Of a stretch of 64,000 nucleotides of DNA, positions 1 to 7,854 are shown in pieces (the stretch's first letter is position 1; each line of letters starts with the position of its first letter). The DNA is from Yoonia sediminilitoris. GTDB lineage: Bacteria; Pseudomonadota; Alphaproteobacteria; Rhodobacterales; Rhodobacteraceae. The notes beneath the pieces are model-generated. The model was not told where the DNA came from. It saw only the letters and a list, made by a program, of their open reading frames with translations, and did not search any database. The stretch covers positions 1 through 64,000 of the forward strand of contig NZ_QBUD01000010.1 in NCBI RefSeq assembly GCF_003058085.1, written 5' to 3'. Both the position numbers and the translations under genes were made by a program.

Positions 1-95
1 TGTTCGGTTGTCGTCAAATGTCCAGCATCCAACGCCCCGGAGAACGATGCGGACAACGTCACAAACACGATCAAAATGGCGCGGATCAGTACCAT
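1..95 (-). CDS. partial gene: N-terminus of a putative secreted protein
   Basis: An open frame begins with ATG at 95 and runs leftward off the window edge. The 31 visible residues have a start basic residue, a hydrophobic stretch (LIRAILIVFVTLSASFSGA) and then polar residues, which is the pattern of a Sec signal peptide. An in-frame stop lies just upstream, so 95 is the earliest ATG. The ribosome binding site is weak. It runs in the same direction as the secreted protein at 165-752 and could share its transcript. The product cannot be named from so little sequence. Confidence 0.45.
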   Translation of the reverse strand, partial: MVLIRAILIVFVTLSASFSGALDAGHLTTTE

Positions 96-164
96 AGAAA
101 TTGGTCTAAATGGGGTACATGTTGAATTGCAGGTAATCAGGTAGCTACATCAAGTCGCGAAGGA

Positions 165-752
165 TCAGTGCCGGTGGGCTTCCTCGCCCCGCGCCATCAT
201 CAGGTGATGCGCCCTGTGGTGATCCTGACTTGCCATCAGACCGAAAAAACCCAGGCCATGAATGCGGGCAACGACAGCCGGATCTTCGCTCGTCACTTGC
301 AACACCACGCTCTCAGCCGTTTCGGACGCCGTCACTGCCCAGCGATCATCGCGCGCGAGGTGTGCAGCGTGCGCCGGAACCATCCGCCGCAACGTGGCGA
401 CAGTTTCGGCATCACCCGTGGCCGTTGCCACGATACCGTTGGGCAGCTCTTCGTCCGACACAACAGCATGCGTGTCGAGCCTGTCCATATCGACCAGATG
501 TAACCTCAGACCGGCAAGATCGACACGTGACCAGTCCGTCTCGGGGTCAGCCTCCAGAACCCGCACGACTTCGGACAGCGCGGCAAAGGCCCCTTGCCCC
601 GGCTCTCGCAACACGCTCGCATCTGTCGCAGCCATTTGGCCGTGCAAGTCGCGATCCATGTCACTGCCATGTCCCGAATGATCCATTTGAGCAACCGCGA
701 TAGCCCCTGTGCTGACCACCGCGAGAACAGCGATACCGATACCAAGCCGCAT
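165..752 (-). CDS. secreted His/Met-rich hypothetical protein
   Basis: This 195-residue protein has a clear signal peptide (hydrophobic stretch about residues 3-20, ending near AVAQ). A short His/Met/Asp-rich segment follows (MDHSGHGSDMDRDLHGQM). The remaining ~150 residues look like a compact alpha/beta domain with another His-rich tail (HHRAHHLMM, EEAHRH). The His/Met clusters suggest periplasmic copper or other metal binding, but this is inference from composition only; I do not recognise the family. It is divergent from the Crp/Fnr-like gene at 829, and the 76 bp between them carry a palindrome that could serve both. Confidence 0.75.
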   Translation of the reverse strand: MRLGIGIAVLAVVSTGAIAVAQMDHSGHGSDMDRDLHGQMAATDASVLREPGQGAFAALSEVVRVLEADPETDWSRVDLAGLRLHLVDMDRLDTHAVVSDEELPNGIVATATGDAETVATLRRMVPAHAAHLARDDRWAVTASETAESVVLQVTSEDPAVVARIHGLGFFGLMASQDHHRAHHLMMARGEEAHRH

Positions 753-804
753 GTTTTGTCCTTTCTATTTTGCACGACCCTATCGCATGACAGGAATTCC
801 CCGT

Positions 805-818
805 ATGATTTCTATCAT
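805..818. promoter_or_regulatory. FNR-like palindrome between divergent genes
   Basis: The sequence ATGATTTCTATCAT is a perfect inverted repeat (ATGAT-N4-ATCAT). It has the same 5-4-5 geometry as the FNR/DNR box TTGAT-N4-ATCAA, with the outer base changed. It lies 11 bp before the start of the Crp/Fnr-like gene and about 50 bp before the divergent secreted-protein gene. An autoregulatory or shared operator is the natural reading, but this rests on position and symmetry. Confidence 0.45.
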
Positions 819-828
819 GTCGGAGTAG

Positions 829-1333
829 ATGCAGATATTCGAGGATGCCCTGGTGAGGGATTTTGCAAAGGGGGATGTCCTGTTTCGACAGGGCGATCCG
901 GTTCGGTCGATGTTTCTGATCAGCGCAGGTTCCGTTGCGCTGGAACGCCCGCTCAAGGATGGTGGGCTTTTGACCTTGCAAGTCGCGGGTCCAGGTGCAG
1001 CGTTAGCCGAAGCCTCGCTGTTCGCAGAAACGTACCACTGCGATGCAGTTGCGCGTTCTGATGCTTATGTCGCGGTTTTGTCGCGAGCCAAATTTGTAGC
1101 CGCTCTACGCCAGTGGCCCGATGCCTCAATGAGTCTGGTAGAAATGCATGCTAAGGCTGTTCAAGCGCAGCGCGCGGATTGAAATACTGCGCCTGCGGCG
1201 GGTTTCAGACAGGTTGGATGCCTGGCTTGATCTGAACGGCGCGCCGCCTAAGGGTGAGTGGATCAATGTGGCAGATCAGATCGGCGTATCGCCACCTGCG
1301 CTCTATCGGGAGCTAACTCGACGGCGGCATTAG
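829..1333 (+). pseudogene. Crp/Fnr-family regulator, frameshifted
   Basis: The first frame (829-1182, start ATG with GGAG upstream) encodes a cyclic-nucleotide-binding-like beta barrel typical of Crp/Fnr proteins (FAKGDVLFRQGDPVRSMFLI, then GPGAALAEASLF). It ends at a stop just after VQAQRAD. The missing dimer helix and helix-turn-helix continue in another frame (1148-1333): ARIEILRLRRVSDRLDAWL, then the HTH ADQIGVSPPALYRELTRR. A single added base (or two lost) near 1170-1180 in a run of CG repeats explains the break. Joined, the product would be about 168 residues, short for the family. It is either a real recent mutation or a sequencing error in the CGCGCGG run. Confidence 0.7.
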
Positions 1334-1370
1334 TTGATGTTCATGACTAAGCTGCATTTAGGTAGTGATG

Positions 1371-1397
1371 GGCTCAGAGTAGTCATTCGCTGCAGCT
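1371..1397 (-). repeat. copy of a small interspersed repeat (arm)
   Basis: On the minus strand this reads GCAGCGAATGACTACTCTGA followed by GCCC. It matches the left arm of the repeat at 15941-15982 (GCAGCGAATGGCTGCTTAGA then GCCC). It lies in the 272-bp non-coding gap between the Crp-like pseudogene and the small gene at 1606. The right arm has diverged here. Confidence 0.45.
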
Positions 1398-1605
1398 TGA
1401 ACCAAAGTCCGCTGCGGCGATATGCGGTAGTCTTCAATCCAAGGGGCCAGAACGCCTTGAAAAAATGCCGCCAAGGACAGAGAGGCGACAATCGCTCAAA
1501 GTCAGATGACAGCACTTGGTGACTTTTTAGATATGCCATTGCGCTGGGGACAGCTTACTGCGATCGTTTCTGGTTGAAAACCTTGGCGCGCAGCTTTCGG
1601 GCCGC

Positions 1606-1854
1606 TTAGGTCAACTCCTCTAGCAACCATTCCGCGCGCTGGATATGGGTCTTCGCGATTCCAAGCTTCCCCTCAAGCCGAGCCTTTTTATCCGCTGATG
1701 TCGCAGCGGCAATTTCAACTTCCAGTTCTGACGACTTCGCACGCAACTTCTGCAAGACCGCCTCTACATGGCTAGGCTTGATCTTGCTTGCCTTTCCACT
1801 ATTGAGACGCGCGTTGTAGTCCTTCACTTTCGTAGCAAGCTTTTTCAGACCCAT
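1606..1854 (-). CDS. small coiled-coil hypothetical protein
   Basis: An 82-residue protein rich in Lys, Ala, Glu and Leu with heptad-like spacing (KLATKVKDYNARLNSGK, then AVLQKLRAKSSELEVEIAA). It is predicted to be almost entirely helical, with no membrane segment and no signal peptide. It sits 46 bp after the Na/Pi cotransporter start region on the same strand, so the two may be unrelated transcription units. I do not recognise the family. The even codon use and lack of a better overlapping frame support a real gene. Confidence 0.6.
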   Translation of the reverse strand: MGLKKLATKVKDYNARLNSGKASKIKPSHVEAVLQKLRAKSSELEVEIAAATSADKKARLEGKLGIAKTHIQRAEWLLEELT

Positions 1855-1900
1855 CTTCGCTACTCCAATCCTGTCTTGGCGGCATCACTCTGGACGTGTT

Positions 1901-3751
1901 TCATGACTGTCTCGTAACAGTCTTCTCGGACACATGAGAGCCTGCCCGGTTCCGTAGTTCAACCATCGCTTCGTCGAGTTCTTCCTCGTCGAGCGACAGC
2001 AGGCTTTCCACTTCAGCCATCGCGCTGTCGCGTTCAATATAGTAGCTGCGCGCAACTTTGATCAGGTCGCGCATGGCGTCGTAGGCGTATCCGGAATCAT
2101 TCATAAAGGATGTCGCGGCGACCGCGCTCAGTTCTCCATTGCGGATGAGCGTGTCAATGCGTTTGGATGTCGAGCGCGCGTCCTCTTCGATCCGGGCGCG
2201 CTCCTGATCTAGCCCAAGCGCACTGCGATCATCAGGCGCGGCCATACCAAGTTTACGGATCTCTATCACGATCCGGGCGATTTCGGTGCGCAAACCGTCA
2301 TAGAGCTCCGTCACGACACCTTGGGGTCGGACCGAGTAGCGCAAGATATTCTTGCGCAGGTGCTTGACTGATTTAACCGCTTGCACAATGCCGCTTGCAA
2401 CATCGCGCATGGCATAAACACGGTCCGCGATCTCTGGATCAAGCCGCTTGTCCCCAGCACGTGTTACAAATTCCACGATGGCCGCATAGAGCGTCTTCAC
2501 ATGACGTTCATAACCCACATCTATATCAAGTTCGAAAGGACTACGGCTTTTCCGAACCAAGGCTGCAACATCGTTTGTTGAAAATACCTGATCGCGGTGC
2601 AGATTGAGCCCGTGAAGGATCAGTTCGATCGCATTCTCGTAGAGATGAAGCACCTCCTTGCGCAGCGCGACCTCAAGGGTTTGCGGGAATTCATCGACCG
2701 ACTCATTCAGGTAACGTGGGCGACTGACATCTGGAACAGGTTCTATGATCCGGCGCTCAAGGAAAGTGATGAGCCGGGTCAGGAACGGCAGCATCAGCGC
2801 CACGCCGAGAACGTTGAAGATCGTATGGAACACCGCGAGCTTCATTGCGTAGTCGCCCGGGGCGATCCCCACGGCATCACTGATCCAGTCAACTGAATCC
2901 CGCAGCGGTGCGATAAAGACGAGCGCAACAGTCGCTGTAGCCATGTTGAAAATGAGATGTGCCAGCGCCAATCGCTTGCCCTGAAAATTCGCACCAAACG
3001 CGCTGATGATTGCGGTAATCGTTGTGCCGATGTTCGCGCCGATGGCCAACGCCAACGCGTTCTCATAGCTGATCTGACCGGCGGCCAATGCAGTAAGGAT
3101 CAGGACCATGGTGGCATGGCTCGACTGCATGATAACGGTCGCGGTGGTCCCGATCAGGGAATAGACGAATAGACCTAGCAATCCCGTGAGCGCAAAGCGC
3201 GTCAGGTCAATCTGGTCCTTGAAGGCGTCGAACCCTTCTTTCATGTGGTGGATACCGAGAAACAGAAAACCAAGCCCTGCCAATGCATAGCCGATGCCCC
3301 GCAGTTGCTTTGACTTCTGGAACACCAGAATGATGCTGAGTGCGATCATCGGCATGGCGTAGGCTGCAATGTTGATCTTTAGTCCAAGCCCTGCGACCAA
3401 CCATGCCCCTGTCGTCGTTCCGATATTCGCACCAAAAATGATCCCCACGCCGCCAATTAGCGAGATCAGTCCGGCGCTCAGAAATGAGATGGTAATGACT
3501 GAGACCAGCGAACTCGATTGCAAAAAAGTGGTGGAAATTATCCCAAAAAAGATCGCACGGCGTGTCGAGCCTGTCGCCCGCTCTAATATCCGTTCCAAAG
3601 CGCCGCCACTAAATAGCTTGAACCCATCCTCCAGCATCAGCATGCCAAAAAGAAAGATCGCTACGCCGGCCGCGATTTCCTGCGCGTCAGAACTGAACCA
3701 GAAGGCCAACAGCAACGCAACGATGACGATCGGAAGATAATAACGCGTCAT
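1901..3751 (-). CDS. Na+/phosphate cotransporter with PhoU-like tail
   Basis: This 616-residue inner-membrane protein belongs to the Na/Pi-cotransporter II (NptA) family. It should import inorganic phosphate with sodium. About 8-9 hydrophobic segments fill residues 1-340. The family's inverted duplication is visible: the first half has FLQSSSLVSVITISFL and GANIGTTTGAWLV, the second MQSSHATMVLILTAL and GANIGTTITAIIS. The QSS motifs are the substrate and sodium site. Residues ~345-600 are a soluble helical PhoU-like domain, which is usual for the longer bacterial members. Start ATG at 3751 gives the full first helix. It stands alone and is divergent from a broken PiT transporter at 3957. Confidence 0.92.
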   Translation of the reverse strand: MTRYYLPIVIVALLLAFWFSSDAQEIAAGVAIFLFGMLMLEDGFKLFSGGALERILERATGSTRRAIFFGIISTTFLQSSSLVSVITISFLSAGLISLIGGVGIIFGANIGTTTGAWLVAGLGLKINIAAYAMPMIALSIILVFQKSKQLRGIGYALAGLGFLFLGIHHMKEGFDAFKDQIDLTRFALTGLLGLFVYSLIGTTATVIMQSSHATMVLILTALAAGQISYENALALAIGANIGTTITAIISAFGANFQGKRLALAHLIFNMATATVALVFIAPLRDSVDWISDAVGIAPGDYAMKLAVFHTIFNVLGVALMLPFLTRLITFLERRIIEPVPDVSRPRYLNESVDEFPQTLEVALRKEVLHLYENAIELILHGLNLHRDQVFSTNDVAALVRKSRSPFELDIDVGYERHVKTLYAAIVEFVTRAGDKRLDPEIADRVYAMRDVASGIVQAVKSVKHLRKNILRYSVRPQGVVTELYDGLRTEIARIVIEIRKLGMAAPDDRSALGLDQERARIEEDARSTSKRIDTLIRNGELSAVAATSFMNDSGYAYDAMRDLIKVARSYYIERDSAMAEVESLLSLDEEELDEAMVELRNRAGSHVSEKTVTRQS

Positions 3752-3956
3752 TCTGGCGAACCTGCCTGAAGAGTCACCCAGACTCTTGGTCCTGACATGG
3801 GCTGGCGATACTCAGCTGATCCTATCTGATCCGTTTTTCCCGCCACTGGGCGCATTCCCTGCTAGATGTTGTAATTTCGAAACATACCCATGCGCATATG
3901 TGCTGTCATTGACATGGCTCATAGAGCCTTTCTGTTGTTCGGTGATGGTCGGTTCA

Positions 3957-4236
3957 TGAATGTTGGCACCGACCAGTGGGACCGTGCTACGTCGAAAACC
4001 GAGAAAATCGAAAATGCTGCCCAGCGAAACCGCGATGAGCTGGTTCGTTTTGGGACCGCTTTGCTCTTTGTCGTTGACATCATGCTGTTCACCATCGTCC
4101 GGACTGATGGTGGCATCGACGGAACACTGCTAGTCGCAGCCGCGATGATCGGCGGATACATGGCAATGAACATTGGCGTCAATGATGTCGCAAATAATGT
4201 TGGGCCCGCTGTCGGATCGAAGGCCATCTCGCTTTT
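3957..4236 (+). pseudogene. PiT-family phosphate permease, 5' fragment
   Basis: About 93 residues remain of an inorganic phosphate transporter (PiT). The visible parts are a soluble N-terminus (NVGTDQWDRATSKTEKIEN), one membrane helix (FGTALLFVVDIMLFTIV) and the signature stretch AAMIGGYMAMNIGVNDVANN with VGPAVGSKAIS. The signature Asn-Asp pair (GVNDVANN) that helps bind phosphate is intact. At about 4236 homology stops abruptly and transposase sequence of the opposite strand begins, so most of the ~500-residue protein is gone. An upstream in-frame ATG at 3890 exists, but the protein-like part starts near 3957. Confidence 0.75.
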
Positions 4237-4239
4237 CGA

Positions 4240-4654
4240 GGTGGGGTTGCTCGCGAGACATCAGATTTCTTGATTCTAGCTTTTCTCTGAGTGCTTCGTA
4301 AGGCGTCTTCCCTTTGTGTGCGCCAGGCGGTCTGTGGAAGTTGTAGAAGCGCTCCCACTCGTCCAGTTTGGCTTCCAGATCGACATCGCCTTTGTAGCTA
4401 AGCAGTTGGTAGAACTCCTGCCCGTCATAGCGGTGCGATCGTTCCACTTTGCTGTTAAGCTGTGGCGTGCCGCGTTTAATATAGGCATGGCGGATCCCCA
4501 GATCTTCGATGTGCCAATGGAACTTCGCCCGTAACGCATGGCCGTTAACTGTACGTATCTCACGGATGCGGAAAGGGAACTTTTCGATAATGTGATCGAC
4601 GAAATCGATTGCGTTGGCCTGGGTGTGTTTTTCGTAAATCTTTAGAGCCCGTAC
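4240..4654 (-). pseudogene. DDE transposase C-terminal fragment (IS3/IS481-like)
   Basis: Read leftward from 4654, this encodes the C-terminal half of an integrase-core transposase: ALKIYEKHTQANAIDFVDHI, then KFHWHIEDLGIRHAYIK, PQLNSKVERSHR and FYNFHRPPGAHKGKTPYEAL. In active relatives the central motif is TDNGH; here it reads TVNGH, so the second catalytic Asp is lost. The 5' half is missing because another IS end begins exactly at 4655. The 3' end abuts the truncated PiT gene. It is a dead remnant. Confidence 0.75.
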
Positions 4655-4908
4655 TGTCTGACGTCAGCGCCTATGGGTCCAAATAGCGTCATTTGCTAAG
4701 AGAGTGTTTGTTGCTCATCGTAACCACCGAGGAGTGGACGATGAGAAAGACAACGAAGAGCCCTGGCGAGAAGATCGTCAAAGACATCAAGCGTGCAACG
4801 CGTAAGCATTATTCGTCTGAAGAGAAGATCCGGATTGTGCTGGATGGGCTGCGTGGCGAAGACAGTATCGCGGAGCTTTGCCGTCGCGAAGGCATCTCTC
4901 AAGGCATT
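4655..4908 (+). mobile_element. IS3-family left end with truncated orfA
   Basis: The block opens with TGTCTGACGTCAGCGC and a CTATGGGTCCAAATAG stretch, shared with the minus-strand copy ending at 29648. That marks the IS terminus. orfA starts at ATG 4741 (MRKTTKSPGEKIVKDIKRAT) and is nearly identical to the complete orfA at 29224-29562. It stops being homologous at EGISQGI (about 4908), where IS1182-type sequence takes over. The element was inserted in the older transposase at 4240-4654 and was then cut by the next one. Confidence 0.75.
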
Positions 4909-5518
4909 GCCGCCTCAATTTGATGGACCGCGTCCCGGATCACTCGACCTTTTCCAAGAACCGTCATGGTCGATTCCGCGAAAGCGATCTGCTGCGCCAT
5001 GTATTCGAGACGACGCTTGCTCGCTGCATGAAGGAAGGCTTGGTTGGTGGTCAGGGCTTCGCGGTCGACGCCAGTTTGATCTGTGCCGTTGTTCAGAAGC
5101 AGAACTCGAGCAATCCTAAGGACTGGGCGGCCCGCGAGATTGATCCGAATGATGCGCCCCGCGCAGTGCGCGAGTATCTCAACACGTTGGATGATGAGTC
5201 TTTTGGCGCGGCCACAACGGCCATGCCCAAGTTCACCGTGCATGCCGACCCTGCCAGCCAACGGACAGCAGCGCGCAAGGGCCCTGCGTTCTTTGCCTAT
5301 TCCGACAACTACCTCATCGACACCGAGCACGGCATCATCATGGATGTGGACGCCAGTCGGTCGAACAAGACCGCAGAGGTGGGGGCGATGCGAATGATGC
5401 TCGACCGCACCGAAGACCGGTTTGGCGTGAAGCCTGATTGGATCGCCGCTGACATCGCCTACGGGTCATCCGACAATCTGGTCTGGCTGGCACTGAAGCG
5501 CCAGATCCTCCCCTTCAC
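4909..5518 (+). pseudogene. IS1182-type transposase, internal fragment
   Basis: Residues CRLNLMDRVPDHSTFSKNRH to YGSSDNLVWLALKRQILPF align almost residue for residue with the middle of the transposase at 13400-14782. The N-terminal ~95 residues and the C-terminal third are absent. The frame is open throughout, including VDASLICAVVQKQNSSNP and GVKPDWIAADIAYGSSDN. Without both ends it cannot be active. At 5519 homology switches to an inverted fragment of a related element. Confidence 0.75.
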
Positions 5519-5680
5519 TGGCAGCACCAAAGGCCGCCTCGTTCGATGTGCCGCGATACACGCGATCAGCCCGGGGTCTGCGTCCACATCGACCCGCGCC
5601 GGGTCCCATTCGTCCTTTGGCGCAGAGTCTTGTTTGTCTCGGCCTCAATCAGGCTGGCATCAACGGCCTATCACAAAGCG
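5519..5680 (-). pseudogene. second IS1182-like transposase fragment, inverted
   Basis: On the minus strand the region reads VDASLIEAETNK, then AKDEWDPARVDVDADPG and NEAAFGAASE in shifting frames. These correspond to the VDASL ... AVREYL ... FGAA region of IS1182 transposases. It is related to, but distinct from, the neighbouring fragment at 4909-5518, and lies in the opposite orientation. At least one frameshift is needed to join the parts, so it is an old remnant. Assignment rests on these short matches only. Confidence 0.5.
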
Positions 5681-5752
5681 GGCTCTGACGTTTCCCAACG
5701 CAGATGAGACCGTGCGCTCTTGACCCTAGAGCAGGGAAACCGTGGCAATATG

Positions 5753-5781
5753 TTGACATTATTCAATAAGTACGTACTTAA
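5753..5781 (+). promoter_or_regulatory. promoter with 14-bp palindromic operator for hyuA operon
   Basis: A TTGACA -35 box (5753-5758) is followed at 5767-5780 by the perfect palindrome TAAGTACGTACTTA, which covers the expected -10 region, 8 bp before the hyuA ATG. GntR-family regulators bind short palindromes with GT...AC cores, as here. The operon's last gene is a GntR/HutC-type regulator, so this is its most likely operator. Occupancy would block the promoter directly. Confidence 0.6.
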
Positions 5782-5787
5782 TTGCGG

Positions 5788-7854
5788 ATGTTGAGATTCT
5801 CGATAGATATTGGGGGCACTTTCACAGACGTCGTCGCAGAGACTGAGGCCGGTCTGTCCTCTGTCAAAGTGCTGACGACCTCGTATGCCCCCGATCAAGG
5901 TGCTCTTGATGGGATGGACCGGTTGTTGTCGAAACTTGGCAAGTCATACGCCGATATCTCTGCCGTGATCCACGGAACGACCCTCGCGACCAATGCGTTG
6001 ATTGAACGTCGCGGTGCCAAAACGGCCTTTGTCACCACCGCCGGGTTTCGCGATGTACTGGACATGCGCTACGAAAAGCGGTTTGCGCAATATGACCTCG
6101 ACATCGAAATGCCGACCTCGCTTGTTGCCCGCCCCCTGCGGCTTGGGCTGGAAGAACGTATTCTGGCTGACGGTTCAGTTCTCAAAGCCCCGCAAGACGA
6201 AGAGATTGACGCGCTTGCCGCGCATATCAAGGCCAAAAAGGTCGAGGCCGTCGCCATCGGTTTTCTGCACGCCTACCGGAACCCCGCCCATGAAATCTAT
6301 GTGGCCAACCGTCTGCGCCAGACACTCGGCGAGGACGTAACGATCTGCCAAAGCGCTGACGTCGCTTGCGAAATCCGCGAATACGAACGCTTTTCAACTG
6401 TCTGCGCCAATGCCTATGTGCGCCCGCTGATGCAGCGCTATCTTGGCGCGCTGAAGGCCGAGTTGAACAGGTTGGGCTTTGATGGATCGTTCCTGATGAT
6501 GCTGTCCGGCGGCGGCCTGACAACCCTTGAACAGGCAATGCGGTTTCCCATTCGGCTGGTGGAAAGCGGGCCAGCGGGCGGTGTCGCCCTCGCTGCTCAT
6601 GTGGCACATGAGGTCGGGTCCAAATGCACGCTGTCGCTGGATATCGGTGGCACAACGGCCAAGATTTGTTTCATCCGTGAAGGCAATCCGCAGACCACGC
6701 GCCGGTTCGAAGTCGCTCGCGCGTGGCGCGACGTCAAAGGCAGCGGCCTGCCGGTTCGCGTCCCCACGGTCGAACTGGTCGAAATCGGTGCAGGCGGTGG
6801 TTCAATCGCTGCGGTCGACACGCTGGGGCGACTCAAGATCGGTCCGCACAGCGCCGGCTCCGACCCCGGCCCTGCAGCATATGGACGTGGCGGCACCGCA
6901 GCGACAATCACCGACGCGCATTTGAGCGTCGGCAACATTGCCGCCGAAGGCTTCGCCGGCGGTATGATTTCACTGGCACCTGACAAAGCGCCTGCGGCCA
7001 TCAGCAAGCATGTGCAGACGCAGATGGGCCTTGCGGATGTTGAAACAGCGGCGGCGGGCATCATCGAAATTGCTGACGAGACAATGGCCAATGCAGCCCG
7101 CGTCCACGGCGTCGAGTTGGGTCTTGATATCACGGCGTTTGATCTGCTGGTTACCGGCGGTGGCGGCGCGCTGCACGCCGCGCGGATCGCGGAAAAACTG
7201 GGCATCTCACGCATTATCGTACCCCAAAATGCAGGGGTCGGGTCGGCTGTTGGCTTCCTACGCTCACCCGTTGCATTTGAAAGCGCCATATCCGTGATGG
7301 AACCATTGCACACCATAGACGCCACAGCCTTGACGCACCGTGTGTCAGAGCAAGTCGCCCATGTGCGCGCCATCGTGGAAGAGGCCGTACCCGCCGACCG
7401 CGTGACCACGACCGCCAAGATCGAAATGCGCTATCAGGGGCAAGGCTTGGACATTGTTCTGGAATATCCGGCCGATGATGGCTTCAAGATTGACGTGGCG
7501 CGGATCGAGGCTGAATTCATAAAGCGCTACAAGTCGCTGGTGGGTTTCACGCTGAAAGACATCCCCCTCGATCTGGTCTCTGTCAGCGTCACAGCGCGCG
7601 AGACGCGCAAGCTGGACCGGCACGCCTTTACTCCTGCCGCCAAGGCGGATGCGTCGCAAGAACGACAAGTGTTCGACTTGGCAGCCCAATCGCAGATCAC
7701 CTACCAGGTGCGAGAGCGCACCGACCTTGCGCCGCAGGTCATGCAAGGCCCCACCGTGATCACCGAAGATCAGACGACAACGCTGGTGCGCCCCGGCTGG
7801 TCTGTGCAGACCTCGGGCGAGGGCCACCTTATTCTGGAACGGGGTGCTGCATGA
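5788..7854 (+). CDS. hyuA: hydantoinase/oxoprolinase family protein, subunit A
   Basis: This 688-residue protein is the ATP-binding subunit of a hydantoinase/5-oxoprolinase/acetone-carboxylase-type enzyme. The N-terminal Hydant_A motif is clear (FSIDIGGTFTDVVAE), followed by GTTLATNALIERRGAKTAF. The central ASKHA-type core has LSLDIGGTTAKICF and GAGGGSIA, and the C-terminal part is the beta-rich region. It should use ATP to open or carboxylate a cyclic amide or ketone; the exact substrate is not readable. ATG 5788 is preferred over the in-frame TTG at 5782. It overlaps hyuB by 4 bp (ATGA), and the TRAP transporter behind it probably imports the substrate. Confidence 0.9.
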   Translation: MLRFSIDIGGTFTDVVAETEAGLSSVKVLTTSYAPDQGALDGMDRLLSKLGKSYADISAVIHGTTLATNALIERRGAKTAFVTTAGFRDVLDMRYEKRFAQYDLDIEMPTSLVARPLRLGLEERILADGSVLKAPQDEEIDALAAHIKAKKVEAVAIGFLHAYRNPAHEIYVANRLRQTLGEDVTICQSADVACEIREYERFSTVCANAYVRPLMQRYLGALKAELNRLGFDGSFLMMLSGGGLTTLEQAMRFPIRLVESGPAGGVALAAHVAHEVGSKCTLSLDIGGTTAKICFIREGNPQTTRRFEVARAWRDVKGSGLPVRVPTVELVEIGAGGGSIAAVDTLGRLKIGPHSAGSDPGPAAYGRGGTAATITDAHLSVGNIAAEGFAGGMISLAPDKAPAAISKHVQTQMGLADVETAAAGIIEIADETMANAARVHGVELGLDITAFDLLVTGGGGALHAARIAEKLGISRIIVPQNAGVGSAVGFLRSPVAFESAISVMEPLHTIDATALTHRVSEQVAHVRAIVEEAVPADRVTTTAKIEMRYQGQGLDIVLEYPADDGFKIDVARIEAEFIKRYKSLVGFTLKDIPLDLVSVSVTARETRKLDRHAFTPAAKADASQERQVFDLAAQSQITYQVRERTDLAPQVMQGPTVITEDQTTTLVRPGWSVQTSGEGHLILERGAA

